64,000 bases of DNA from Aurantiacibacter poecillastricola. Lineage in GTDB: Bacteria > Pseudomonadota > Alphaproteobacteria > Sphingomonadales > Sphingomonadaceae. A program made the position numbers and the translations under genes. The notes beneath the pieces were generated by a model. That model was not told where the DNA came from and did not search any database. It was given only the letters and a program-made list of their open reading frames with translations. This document shows positions 35,431 through 44,040 of this stretch, piece by piece (position 1 is the stretch's first letter; each line of letters begins with the position of its first letter). Location of the stretch: contig NZ_JAVAMS010000002.1 in assembly GCF_030730945.1 (NCBI RefSeq), positions 434,001 through 498,000 of the forward strand. The letters are read 5' to 3'.

Positions 35431-35916
35431 TTAGCGCAGCCTGGCGCAGCCGACCTGGGCTGCGTCCAATGCCGTCGCCGCGCCTTCGAGGGAGTAGCGA
35501 TCGGTGAAGCGGTTCCCGCGATTGTCGATGGCGCTGACGCTCATCCGGCTCGCCCCGCGCATCGCGGCAAGGATGGCTGCATCGTCCTGCCTGCTCGCGG
35601 CCCAGGCATTGCTGCCGTTGCTGGTGAGATCGAAGCGTCTGCTGCCGATGGAGAGCCGAACGCGCGGCGTCGTGTAAAGCTCACGGCTGAGGCGGAAATG
35701 CACCTGTCCCCGTACTTGCCGCCGCGGCCAGGTGCCAACGCTGGCGTAGGGTTCGAAATCGCGGCGATTGCGGCTCTCGTTTGCAGCGGCGATCGCGTAA
35801 CAGCGCGGCACCTCGCGGTCGCGAAAGGCACCCCATTGGCCGAACACGCCAAGGCTGTCCTTCGCCGACAGCGGCGCGGCGAGGGTGAGGGCGATACAGG
35901 CGAGCACAATCCGCAT
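35431..35916 (-). CDS. secreted protein, IalB-like, 161 aa
   Basis: A signal peptide (MRIVLACIALTLAAPLSA) precedes a mature domain with two cysteines (REVPRCYAIAAA and AQVGCARLR). The pattern FGQWGAFRD...CYAI, an Arg-rich middle and a final Cys resembles invasion-associated locus B or related sphingomonad secreted proteins; the similarity is weak. AAGGAG lies before the ATG. It is convergent with the outer-membrane protein gene. Confidence 0.72.
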   Translation of the reverse strand: MRIVLACIALTLAAPLSAKDSLGVFGQWGAFRDREVPRCYAIAAANESRNRRDFEPYASVGTWPRRQVRGQVHFRLSRELYTTPRVRLSIGSRRFDLTSNGSNAWAASRQDDAAILAAMRGASRMSVSAIDNRGNRFTDRYSLEGAATALDAAQVGCARLR

Positions 35917-36092
35917 GGCATGCTCCTTAATGCAAAGCCTCGCCCGGTCAAAATCGGACTCCGCTTAACCGAAAATTCTGGATTTTTCGGCACATTTCTG
36001 GCATATGAATGGGGACGGGAAGGGACACCGAAAAAAACTGGCCCCAACATGAAAGGACGCCCTCGGCATAGCGCCGGGTGGCGGGCGATACG

Positions 36093-36749
36093 ATGAGCCT
36101 GCTTGCCGATTACAACCTGCCTTTTGCCATCTCCTTCGGACTGATGGTGCTGGCGCTGTTGTTGCAGTTGGTGGGCCTCGGCGACTTCGACTTCGGCGGT
36201 GACGTGGAGTTCGACGTTGATGCACCTGATTTCGATGCGGAAGCTGCGGAAGCAACGTCCGCCGGCTTCGGCGGAGCCTTGCTTACCCTGCTGGGGCTGG
36301 GCCGGGTGCCGCTGATGGTGTGGCTGATGGTGTTCCTGCTGCTGTTTACGGTAACGGGCATGGCCATCCAGCTGTTCGCCACGAACCTGGCCGGCGCGCC
36401 GCTCTATCCCGCGCTGGGTGCGCTGTTCGCTGGCGGGGCGAGCCTGCCGCTCACGGCCACTCTGGTACGCCCGCTCGGCGGGTTGCTGCCGCAGGACGAG
36501 ACGAGCGCCGTGGGGCTGTCCAGCCTCGTCGGCCAGCGCGGAACGATCACTACCGGTAAGGCCGCACGCGGCTCGCCGGCCAGAACGAAGGTGCGCGACC
36601 GGTACGGCCAGGCACATTACGTCATGCTCGAGCCACATGAGGATGCGAGCACAATCCACGAGGGGGACGAGGTATTGCTCGTGCGCCGCGAGGGGAACAC
36701 GTTTTTCGGCGTGCCCCTCGCCGAGCGCAAGCTGGCGCCAGTGTCCTGA
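36093..36749 (+). CDS. YqiJ/OB-fold membrane protein (NfeD-like partner)
   Basis: A 218-aa membrane protein with hydrophobic segments at about residues 9-30, 65-80 and 85-125. A C-terminal OB-fold (about 145-215) is marked by SLVGQRGTITTGKA...VRDRYGQAHYVML and EGDEVLLVRREGNTFFGV. DUF1449/YqiJ proteins of this layout pair with flotillins in membrane microdomains. The flotillin-like gene starts 25 bases downstream. The ATG at 36093 is used; an in-frame ATG at 36078 is possible. Confidence 0.85.
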   Translation: MSLLADYNLPFAISFGLMVLALLLQLVGLGDFDFGGDVEFDVDAPDFDAEAAEATSAGFGGALLTLLGLGRVPLMVWLMVFLLLFTVTGMAIQLFATNLAGAPLYPALGALFAGGASLPLTATLVRPLGGLLPQDETSAVGLSSLVGQRGTITTGKAARGSPARTKVRDRYGQAHYVMLEPHEDASTIHEGDEVLLVRREGNTFFGVPLAERKLAPVS

Positions 36750-36774
36750 AGACTAGAAGAGAACGGGAGTAGAA

Positions 36775-38526
36775 ATGGAAGGTTTGCTGGATCTGGGCTT
36801 CGTCACGCTGGTGGCACTTGGAGTTGCGCTATTCGCGATCATCATCTTCTTGCTGAAGATGTATCGCCGCGCTTCGAAGGAAATTGCCTTCGTGCGAACG
36901 GGTGTCGGCGGCGAGAAGGTGGTGATGAACGGGGGCGCGCTGGTGTTCCCGATCTTCCACGAGACCATGCCCGTCAACATGAACACGCTGGTGCTCAGCG
37001 TGGTGCGCCGCGACGGGGAGGCGCTGATCACGCTCGACCGCCTGCGCATCGACGTGAAAGCGGAGTTCTACGTCCGCGTGAAGCCCGATGCCGAGGCCAT
37101 CGCCATGGCCGCGCAGACACTCGGCCAGCGTACGATGCAGCCCGAAATGCTGAAGGACTTGGTCGAAGGCAAGTTCGTCGACGCGCTGCGCTCCGTCGCG
37201 GCGGGGATGACCATGAACGAGCTGCACGAACAACGCGCCGACTTCGTACAGAAGGTGCAGCAGGTCTCCTCCAACGATCTCGCCATGAACGGTCTTGAGC
37301 TCGAATCCGTGTCGCTGACTGGTCTCGACCAGACCAGCATCGAGCATTTCAATGCCAACAACGCCTTCGACGCCGAAGGTCTCACCAAGCTGACCGAGCA
37401 GATCGAGGCGCGCAAGAAGCTGCGCAACGATATCGAGCAGGATACGCGCGTGCAGATGGAAACCAAGAACCTCGAGGCCGCGCAGAAAAGCTTCGAGATC
37501 AGCCGCGATACCGAATATGCCCGGCTGGAGCAGGAGCGCGAAGTCGAGGTGCGGCGCGCGGCGCAGATGTCCGAGATCGCCAGCCAGCAGGCCGAACGCC
37601 AGCGCGAGGCCGATGCCGCGCGGATCGAGGCGAAGAAGCTCGTCGACGCGCAGCAGATCGAGGCTGACCGTCTGGTGGAAGAGGCTCGGATCGACCAGGT
37701 GCGCGCGCTCGAGATCGCAAGGCAGGAGCAGCAGATCGCGGTGCAGAACAAGTCTCGCGAGGAAAGCCAGGCGAAGGCTGAGGCCGACGCCGCCCGCGCC
37801 AAGGCCGTCGCTGCCGAGGAGCAGGTCGCCACGGCCCGTGAAAGCGAGATTGCCGAGCGCCAGAAGAAGATCGAACTGATCGAGGCCGCCAAGCAGGCCG
37901 AGCGCGACGCGATCAAGATCCGCGTCGATGCCGAGGCCGACAAGGATGCTGCCACCAACCGCGCCGAAGCCGCCCGCCGCGAGGCGGAGGGCGAGGCCGA
38001 TGCCACCAAGCTGCGCGCCGAAGCCGACCGCGTGAAGTTCGAGGTGGAAGCCGCCGGCCAGCGTGCCGTGAACGAGGCTGCGAACATTCTCTCGATGGAG
38101 CAGATCAGCCTGCAGACCAAGCTGGCCCTGCTCAAGGTGCTGCCCGAGGTAATCCGCGAGAGCGCGAAGCCGATGGAAGCGATCGACTCGATCAAGATCG
38201 TGCAGGTCGACGGCCTCACCCAGAGGGCGGGCGCACCCGGCACAACCAACGGCACTGGTACGGGAAATGGTTCGGGCAACCTTGCCAACGATGCCGTCGC
38301 CGCTGCGCTTGCCTACAGGGCACAGGCGCCGGTGTTGGATGGTTTGATGAAGGAGCTGGGCCTCGATGGCAGTTCGCTCGGCAAGCTGGTTGAAGGTGCA
38401 GCCAATGGCGACGCCAGGTCCGATGGCTTTGCCACCAGGTCGGGCCTGAACGACGAGGCCGGTACACCCTCGTTATTTGACACCGACAACGATGATGACG
38501 AAGACAAAGGCGAGGCGGCCGAATAA
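36775..38526 (+). CDS. flotillin/SPFH-family protein (YqiK-like)
   Basis: A 583-aa membrane-anchored scaffold. One N-terminal transmembrane segment (LGFVTLVALGVALFAIIIFLL) is followed by an SPFH domain (about 35-205; AFVRTGVGGEKVVMNGG, LRIDVKAEFYVRVKPD). A long Ala/Glu/Arg-rich coiled coil (about 205-430), a flexible Gly/Asn/Thr linker and an acidic tail (DTDNDDDEDKGEAAE) complete it. It groups with the YqiK branch of bacterial flotillins, which assemble oligomers at the inner membrane. It forms an operon with the YqiJ-like gene. Confidence 0.93.
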   Translation: MEGLLDLGFVTLVALGVALFAIIIFLLKMYRRASKEIAFVRTGVGGEKVVMNGGALVFPIFHETMPVNMNTLVLSVVRRDGEALITLDRLRIDVKAEFYVRVKPDAEAIAMAAQTLGQRTMQPEMLKDLVEGKFVDALRSVAAGMTMNELHEQRADFVQKVQQVSSNDLAMNGLELESVSLTGLDQTSIEHFNANNAFDAEGLTKLTEQIEARKKLRNDIEQDTRVQMETKNLEAAQKSFEISRDTEYARLEQEREVEVRRAAQMSEIASQQAERQREADAARIEAKKLVDAQQIEADRLVEEARIDQVRALEIARQEQQIAVQNKSREESQAKAEADAARAKAVAAEEQVATARESEIAERQKKIELIEAAKQAERDAIKIRVDAEADKDAATNRAEAARREAEGEADATKLRAEADRVKFEVEAAGQRAVNEAANILSMEQISLQTKLALLKVLPEVIRESAKPMEAIDSIKIVQVDGLTQRAGAPGTTNGTGTGNGSGNLANDAVAAALAYRAQAPVLDGLMKELGLDGSSLGKLVEGAANGDARSDGFATRSGLNDEAGTPSLFDTDNDDDEDKGEAAE

Positions 38527-38552
38527 TCCCCATTTCGCTGGTCGAAAAAGCC

Positions 38553-38578
38553 TCCCGCTCGATATTGTTCGAGCGGGG
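38553..38578. terminator. hairpin after the flotillin gene
   Basis: Perfect nine-base arms (CCCGCTCGA / TCGAGCGGG) close a 6-nt loop, 27 bases after the stop. On the plus strand it is followed by G's rather than T's; on the minus strand by AGGCTTTTTCG. Its strength as a plus-strand terminator is uncertain. Confidence 0.5.
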
Positions 38579-38687
38579 GGGCAATTGAGCGCATAACGAA
38601 GTAAACCAGCTCCAAAATATCCTGATGCCGTTGTAAACGCGCATTTAACTCGATGCCCCTAAGCCATGCGCAACAAGGAGTGCGATC

Positions 38688-39449
38688 ATGGCGGCTTGCG
38701 AAGCGTGCAGATCGGGTAAGGGTCTGGACTTCGGTATCCGCACGGCCTTCCAGCCCATATTCGACATCCGCACGGGTGAAGTGTTCGCCTATGAAGCGCT
38801 CGTGCGAGGAACGGAAGGTGAGGGCGCTTCCGAAATTCTCGCCCGCGTCACCCAGGAAACGCTCTACAGTTTCGACCAGGCCTGCCGGGTTGCTGCAATC
38901 AAGAATGCTGCCCGCACCGGTATCCTGGAAACTGGTGCGCGGCTCTCCATCAACTTCATGCCTAACGCGGTCTACTCGCCGCTCGCCTGCATACGGTTGA
39001 CGCTGGAGACGGCGCGGCAGGTGGGGATGCCGGAAGACCGGCTGATCTTCGAATTCACCGAGAACGAGCGGCTGGATCCGGCGCATGTGAAGACCATCAT
39101 CGAGGCCTATCGCAAGCTGGGCTTTGCCACCGCGCTCGACGATTTCGGCGCGGGCTATGCAGGGCTCAACCTGCTTGCCGACCTGCCGACCGATATCGTC
39201 AAACTGGATATGGAGCTCATCCGCGGCATCGACCAGTCGGAGCCGCGCCGGCAGATCACCTTCGCCATGATCCGGCTGCTGGAAGAAATGGGCCGCATGG
39301 TGATCGCGGAAGGTATCGAGACCAGGCGCGAGATGGATGCGCTGGCCGAACTCGGAGTGCACTACATGCAGGGTTTCCTGCTGGCGCCACCGATGCTCGA
39401 CACTTTGCAGGACTGGCCGGCACGGATGCTCAAGAGCAAGGTCGCTTGA
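38688..39449 (+). CDS. EAL-domain c-di-GMP phosphodiesterase
   Basis: A 253-aa single-domain EAL protein. Catalytic and metal residues are visible in AYEALVRG (EAL, about residue 36), SINFMP, FEFTENERLD, ALDDFGAGYAGL, VKLDMELIRG and AEGIETRREMDAL. All key motifs look intact, so it should hydrolyse c-di-GMP. Two cysteines near the start (CEACRSG) might bind metal or respond to redox. There is no membrane segment. AAGGAG lies seven bases before the ATG. A CtrA-like site (TAAA-N7-TTAAC) lies at 38634-38649. Confidence 0.93.
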   Translation: MAACEACRSGKGLDFGIRTAFQPIFDIRTGEVFAYEALVRGTEGEGASEILARVTQETLYSFDQACRVAAIKNAARTGILETGARLSINFMPNAVYSPLACIRLTLETARQVGMPEDRLIFEFTENERLDPAHVKTIIEAYRKLGFATALDDFGAGYAGLNLLADLPTDIVKLDMELIRGIDQSEPRRQITFAMIRLLEEMGRMVIAEGIETRREMDALAELGVHYMQGFLLAPPMLDTLQDWPARMLKSKVA

Positions 39450-39451
39450 AA

Positions 39452-39955
39452 CTAGCTAATGGCTTCGCCCGCGGGATAGCTGATCGAAATCACTTCCCAT
39501 TCCTTCTCGCCCCCGGGCAGGCGAACGGTCCGCAAGTCGCCGACCTGCGCGCCGCGAAGGGCACGCGCGATGGGCGATGACCACCCGACGAGGCCCTTGC
39601 CGGCATCCTGCTCCTTGTCGCCGACGATGGTAAGCGTGCGCTCCTCGTCGTCCTCGTCCGCGATGACGACGCATGCGCCGAAGAACACGCGGCTCTTGTC
39701 GGGCTGCCGGGCAGGGTCGATCACCTTGGCGTACTTCATCACCTTGGCGAGATAGGCCAGCTCCCGGTCGATCTCGCGCATGCGTTTGCGGCCGTAGAGA
39801 TAGTCGCCGTTCTCCGACCGATCGCCGTTGCCAGCGGCCCAGCTGACGATTTCGACAATCTCCGGTCGCTCGGTGCCGAGCAGGTGATCGTAGCGCGCCT
39901 TCAGCGCGGCAAGGCCGGATGGTGTGATGGGGCTTGTCTTGTCGATCGAGGACAT
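39452..39955 (-). CDS. greB: transcription elongation factor GreB
   Basis: A 167-aa protein that enters the RNA polymerase secondary channel to rescue backtracked complexes. The N-terminal coiled coil contains ITPSGLAALKARYDHLL and ENGDYLYGRKRMREIDREL with the acidic tip residues. The C-terminal FKBP-like part has VVIADEDDEERTLTIVGDKEQD and GWSSPIARALRGAQVGD. The YxYGxxxMRxIDRE form marks GreB rather than GreA. It is convergent with the EAL gene, two bases apart. Confidence 0.93.
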   Translation of the reverse strand: MSSIDKTSPITPSGLAALKARYDHLLGTERPEIVEIVSWAAGNGDRSENGDYLYGRKRMREIDRELAYLAKVMKYAKVIDPARQPDKSRVFFGACVVIADEDDEERTLTIVGDKEQDAGKGLVGWSSPIARALRGAQVGDLRTVRLPGGEKEWEVISISYPAGEAIS

Positions 39956-39982
39956 AGGGCGCGCTTAGATCGAATTGTGTTT

Positions 39983-39998
39983 GACACCAAGAGGTGTC
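39983..39998. promoter_or_regulatory. GACACC palindrome upstream of greB
   Basis: GACACC-AAGA-GGTGTC lies 28 bases upstream of the greB start. It could be an operator or a leader stem in the greB promoter region. Confidence 0.3.
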
Positions 39999-40012
39999 TC
40001 AGAAAGCAGAAT

Positions 40013-40032
40013 ATCATGATTGTTTTCATGAT
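40013..40032. promoter_or_regulatory. ATCATGA inverted repeat upstream of greB
   Basis: Perfect seven-base arms ATCATGA / TCATGAT flank TTGTTT, 15 bases beyond the GACACC palindrome. The gap between greB and the sulfotransferase gene holds nothing else recognisable. Confidence 0.3.
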
Positions 40033-40161
40033 CTTGTCGTACCTGCCGCAGCAACGCAGCCGGCGGATGAGGCCGGGGTTTTTGGAGCGGCATTTCGCGG
40101 TATGCACGCGATAAGCGCCTCTGAAGCTCAACCGGTTAAGCAACTTTATTCGTGTCGGCTC

Positions 40162-41034
40162 TCAGGCCCTGGTTCCGCGGCCCTGCAGTCGTGCATTCTG
40201 GCGGCGCAGCGAGGGAGAGACGGTCCATGGCAGAAGCCAGGAATTGTCGCGCATCCAGCCATTGTCGTAGCGTATCTCCTGCAGCTTTTCGGGATCGAAG
40301 CGCATGCGATTGCCGAAGACGGAGTGATTGTCGTCCCGCGCTGCCGCGGTGCCATAACCTGCGATCGACACGTCCAGGAAATCCTCGATCTCGCGCCGCA
40401 TTGCATCAGTGTCGAAGCAGAGCCGCTCATAGCTTACAGGGAGCGAGGGCAGGGCGTGGGTCGCCACCAATTCCTCGACCGCGCGGTTCACCTTCTGCCA
40501 GCGGCGCGCATCCGCCAGGGGTGTGCGCAGGATATGCCTAACGGTACCCTTGAAAATTCCATCCCTCGCCGTGTTGGCTCGCCAGGTTGCAACACCGTTG
40601 CGAGCGTAGGACTTGCGCTGCGACACCAACCAGGATCGAACGTCCCGGGCCAGGTGCAGCACGCGGATATCGAAAGCCCCGCAGCCTATCGCTGCGGCCA
40701 ACCCCTCTGGCGTCTTGGAGCTGTCTAGCATTACGGCCTCGGGCCCGAAACGCTGAGCAAAGCCGTCTGCCAGCGCGGTATAGCGCGCTGCTTCGTCCTC
40801 GCGCGGAATGTTGTTGAGGGTCGCGAGGATCGGCGACCAGTACGGGCACTGCTCGATAATCTCGCCGCAGGAGCACAATTCCTCGTTCACCCGTTCGATC
40901 CGGGAATTGCGCCGGTCCACAAGCTGGAAGATCTCGCCCAATCCGACATGCGCCGGTGCGCCGCTGACGAACATCTCCAGCAGGGTCGAGCCGCTGTGTC
41001 CGGCTCCGGCAATATAGACGAGCTTCTGCTTCAT
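40162..41034 (-). CDS. sulfotransferase family protein
   Basis: A 290-aa cytosolic enzyme expected to use PAPS. The 5'-phosphosulfate-binding loop is YIAGAGHSGSTLLEMFVSG at residues 7-25. The 3'-phosphate-binding region is about residues 128-145 (VLHLARDVRSWLVSQRKSY). A Cys pair in ELCSCGEIIEQCPYW is seen in many bacterial relatives. The acceptor is unknown; these proteins often modify lipids or exopolysaccharide. It lies downstream of the lytic transglycosylase gene, separated by a strong hairpin. Confidence 0.87.
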   Translation of the reverse strand: MKQKLVYIAGAGHSGSTLLEMFVSGAPAHVGLGEIFQLVDRRNSRIERVNEELCSCGEIIEQCPYWSPILATLNNIPREDEAARYTALADGFAQRFGPEAVMLDSSKTPEGLAAAIGCGAFDIRVLHLARDVRSWLVSQRKSYARNGVATWRANTARDGIFKGTVRHILRTPLADARRWQKVNRAVEELVATHALPSLPVSYERLCFDTDAMRREIEDFLDVSIAGYGTAAARDDNHSVFGNRMRFDPEKLQEIRYDNGWMRDNSWLLPWTVSPSLRRQNARLQGRGTRA

Positions 41035-41047
41035 GCCGGGGCGTTAG

Positions 41048-41074
41048 GGCCTTGCAGGGCGCGCCTGCAAGGCC
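41048..41074 (-). terminator. perfect 11-bp hairpin between transglycosylase and sulfotransferase genes
   Basis: GGCCTTGCAGG pairs perfectly with CCTGCAAGGCC around a 5-nt loop. It is not followed by T's and ends 14 bases before the sulfotransferase ATG, so it may be a processing or attenuating stem rather than a classical terminator. Confidence 0.45.
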
Positions 41075-41084
41075 ATGCTAGCGA

Positions 41085-43058
41085 CTATCGCAGGAAATCC
41101 TCGACGTCCCTCGGCTGAGCGCGGCCCGAGCGATCGGGATAGAGGTTTTCGTAAACAACAGCGTTCTCGATCACGCGCTGCACGTAGTTCTTCGTCTCGA
41201 AGAACCCGATTTCCTCGATCCAGCGGAGCCAGTCGCCGGTCTGGCGGGGATCGCCATTCTCGCGCAGCCAGCGGTTCACATTGCCTGGGCCTGCATTGTA
41301 GGCGGCAATGGCCAAGGGGTAGCTGCCGTCGTAATAGGAGATGAGCCGCTCGATATGGTTCGAGCCGAGCTGCATCGCATATTGCGGATCGTCGATCAGG
41401 CGGCTGGCCGAGTATTGCACGCGGGCACGGCGCGCCTCTTCCTGCGCGGTGGCAGGCATGAACTGCATCAGGCCGCGCGCGCCGGCGTGGCTGATGGCGT
41501 TTTCGGCAAACTGGCTTTCCTGCCGGGCGAGGGCATGGATCATCGTCCAGTTGGTGCCCGGCGGTGTATCGAGCGTGGGATAGCCGATCTGCGTGAAGCC
41601 TTCATGACCGTCCGCCATGGCGGCATCGGCAAGGTTGACCGCAAGATCACGTCGTCCGATTTCGCGAGCAAGATCGGCCACCAGCACGTGCTCGCCCACG
41701 GTCTCTGCCTGGTCGGCGATGGCGCGGTAGAAGCGGATTCCGGTGCTCCACGGTGCGTCGCGGGCGACTTCGGAAACGGCGCGGGTTATCGGCGCGGTCA
41801 GGAACGCCTGTCGCTCCGCCGGGGTGGGAGCTCCCTCCGGGCTAGCATCGAGATCCGGCAGGTCGCGGCCCAGGCGATTAAGCGCCATCTGTCCGTAGAA
41901 CTTGTCGGCATATTGCGCGGCCATCTCGTAATACCGCTCGGCCTCGGAGGTGTTGCCGGCCCGGCGATAAGCCTCGCCCGCCCAGAAGAAGCCCTTGGAG
42001 CGGGTCGGCGGTGTGCGCGCAGCAGCGCCGTACTGGTAGAACAAGGGGGCAGCTGCTTCGCCGTCACCCAACTGCCACAGGGCGTTCGTACCGCCCAGCC
42101 ACATCAGCGACGTATAGTCGTCGCGCAGGCGGTATTCGCCGCCGGAAATGTCATAGCCGGGCTCGAACGCCTCGAGTGCGCGCTCTGCGATGCGTACCGA
42201 ATCACGCGGACCGGCAGCCCGGGCAACGGCCAGCAGTTCAGTGATCCAGGCGGTCTGGTCGAAGGGGAGGGACGCAAGCGCCGGCCCATCGACGATGTTG
42301 CGCACGGCCTGCGACGTGCGGCCTTCCTGTCGCAGCTCGCGGCTGCGATTGTAGAGGTAGCCGGGATCGGCCATCGCGCCGGGCGCATCGGTTGCCCCGT
42401 CACCACCCTGCAGGATGGCGAGGCGCGCGGCAAAGACGCGGCGCTTGTTGGGGGAAACCCGGTCAAGCTGGCGCGCGGCGCCTTCCGCGTCGCGTTGCCA
42501 GAGCAGCGCGTCCATGCGCGCATCCTGGTCTGCCTGCGTGAAATTGCGGCCATACATGGTGGAGAGCGCAGCTTCCGCCGTGGGGCTCATCTCGCCGCCG
42601 CGCCACGCCTCCAGCGCCCAGCGTTCGGATGCTTCCCGGTCGCGCCCCATCAGCGCCAGCGCGTAATGCGCCTTGGCGTAGTTGGTGACAGGCTCCTCGT
42701 TCTCGAAGAAGCGCAGCAGGGTGCCGGGTTCGGTAAACTCCTCGCGCAGCCGCTGTTCGGCGCGGGCGCGCAGGGTGGTCTCATCAGGGAAGCCGGGATT
42801 GGTTGCGAGGAAATCGGCATATTCCCTGAACGGCAATTGTGCCTGCCGATCCTCCCACAAACGCTCCCAACGCGTGATTTCCTGCGCCATCGGTCCGGGC
42901 TGCTGGGCGACGAGCTGGGCGCGGTTGCGATCCCACTCGCTGGCGTCCTGTGCGAGAGCGGTGGCGGGTGCGGCAAGGGCCGCGACGATTGCGATATAGG
43001 GAAGTCGAAGCATGCTGGACATCTTACGGTGCGCATCCTTATCAGGCGCTGAATACAT
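41085..43058 (-). CDS. soluble lytic murein transglycosylase
   Basis: A 657-aa periplasmic peptidoglycan lyase of the Slt70 type. The first ATG is used because GGAGGG lies four bases before it; the signal peptide then follows a longer N-region (MLRLPYIAIVAALAAPATALA). The middle is an alpha-superhelical scaffold of repeat helices. The C-terminal SLT domain has the catalytic Glu in HALARQESQFAENAIS, then HAGARGLMQFMPATA and YPLAIAAYNAGPGNVNRWL. It cuts glycan strands to anhydromuropeptides. It is divergent from dapA. Confidence 0.93.
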   Translation of the reverse strand: MYSAPDKDAHRKMSSMLRLPYIAIVAALAAPATALAQDASEWDRNRAQLVAQQPGPMAQEITRWERLWEDRQAQLPFREYADFLATNPGFPDETTLRARAEQRLREEFTEPGTLLRFFENEEPVTNYAKAHYALALMGRDREASERWALEAWRGGEMSPTAEAALSTMYGRNFTQADQDARMDALLWQRDAEGAARQLDRVSPNKRRVFAARLAILQGGDGATDAPGAMADPGYLYNRSRELRQEGRTSQAVRNIVDGPALASLPFDQTAWITELLAVARAAGPRDSVRIAERALEAFEPGYDISGGEYRLRDDYTSLMWLGGTNALWQLGDGEAAAPLFYQYGAAARTPPTRSKGFFWAGEAYRRAGNTSEAERYYEMAAQYADKFYGQMALNRLGRDLPDLDASPEGAPTPAERQAFLTAPITRAVSEVARDAPWSTGIRFYRAIADQAETVGEHVLVADLAREIGRRDLAVNLADAAMADGHEGFTQIGYPTLDTPPGTNWTMIHALARQESQFAENAISHAGARGLMQFMPATAQEEARRARVQYSASRLIDDPQYAMQLGSNHIERLISYYDGSYPLAIAAYNAGPGNVNRWLRENGDPRQTGDWLRWIEEIGFFETKNYVQRVIENAVVYENLYPDRSGRAQPRDVEDFLR

Positions 43059-43155
43059 AATCCCTCCGAACGGGTAAGGCTATTGGGAACCCACGCTCTT
43101 TCGGCGTGAAAATCCCTCTGGTTATCTTGTCACACCAACGCATGAGAGGCGCAAA

Positions 43156-44040
43156 ATGTTCTCAGGATCGATACCGGCGCTTGCAACGCCCTTTGCCGGC
43201 GAGGATTTCGACGAGGAGGCCTATCGCCGCTTCATCGATTGGCAGATCGAGAGCGGATCGAAGGCGCTGGTGCCCTGCGGCACGACCGGCGAAAGCGCCA
43301 CGCTGGACAATGACGAGCACCACAAGGTGATCGCCGTGTGCGCCGATGTGGCGAAAGGCCGCGCCCCTGTAATCGCGGGCGCAGGTTCGAACGACACGCG
43401 CACGGCCTTGTGGCACATCAAGGAAGCGCAGGCGGCGGGGGCCGACGCTCTGTTGCTGGTCGCACCTTATTACAACCGCCCCTCACAAGAGGGTCTGCTG
43501 GCGCATTTCAGCTATCTGGCGGAGCGTTCGGACCTGCCTATCGTGCTATACAACGTACCGGGCCGCACGGTGACGGATATCGCGCCCGAAACCGTTATCG
43601 AGCTTCACCGCCGGTTTCCGGAGAAGATCGTCGCGATCAAGGACGCGAGCGGCGACCTGTCGCGCGTGGTGACGCATCGGATGGGCGCGGGGCCGGACTT
43701 CTGCCAGCTGTCGGGAGACGATCCGCTAGTGCTGGCGGGCTATGCGCTGGGTCAGGTGGGCTGCATTTCAGTCACCGCCAACGTCGCGCCGAAGCTGTGC
43801 GCCGATTTCCACGCCGCTGCCGCGAAGGGCGACTTCGCCACCGCGCGCGAGTTGAACGAACGGCTCTACCCGCTGCACCGGGCCATGTTCTCGGACGCTT
43901 CGCCAGCACCTGCAAAATACGCCCTGAACAAGCTGTTCGACTGGTTCTCGCCCGATGTGCGCTTGCCGATCGTGCCCTGCTCGGACCTGGCGCGGAAGGC
44001 CGTGGACGAGGCTATGGACCTAGCGGGCATCAACGCATGA
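43156..44040 (+). CDS. dapA: 4-hydroxy-tetrahydrodipicolinate synthase
   Basis: A 294-aa TIM-barrel enzyme condensing pyruvate with aspartate semialdehyde, the first step to diaminopimelate and lysine. Key residues are in VPCGTTGESATL, YNVPGRTVTDI (Tyr of the triad) and EKIVAIKDASGD (Schiff-base Lys). The length is normal. GAGAGG lies before the ATG. Its stop overlaps the start of the DUF885 gene by four bases. The neighbouring smpB and cckA downstream match a common alphaproteobacterial order. Confidence 0.97.
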   Translation: MFSGSIPALATPFAGEDFDEEAYRRFIDWQIESGSKALVPCGTTGESATLDNDEHHKVIAVCADVAKGRAPVIAGAGSNDTRTALWHIKEAQAAGADALLLVAPYYNRPSQEGLLAHFSYLAERSDLPIVLYNVPGRTVTDIAPETVIELHRRFPEKIVAIKDASGDLSRVVTHRMGAGPDFCQLSGDDPLVLAGYALGQVGCISVTANVAPKLCADFHAAAAKGDFATARELNERLYPLHRAMFSDASPAPAKYALNKLFDWFSPDVRLPIVPCSDLARKAVDEAMDLAGINA

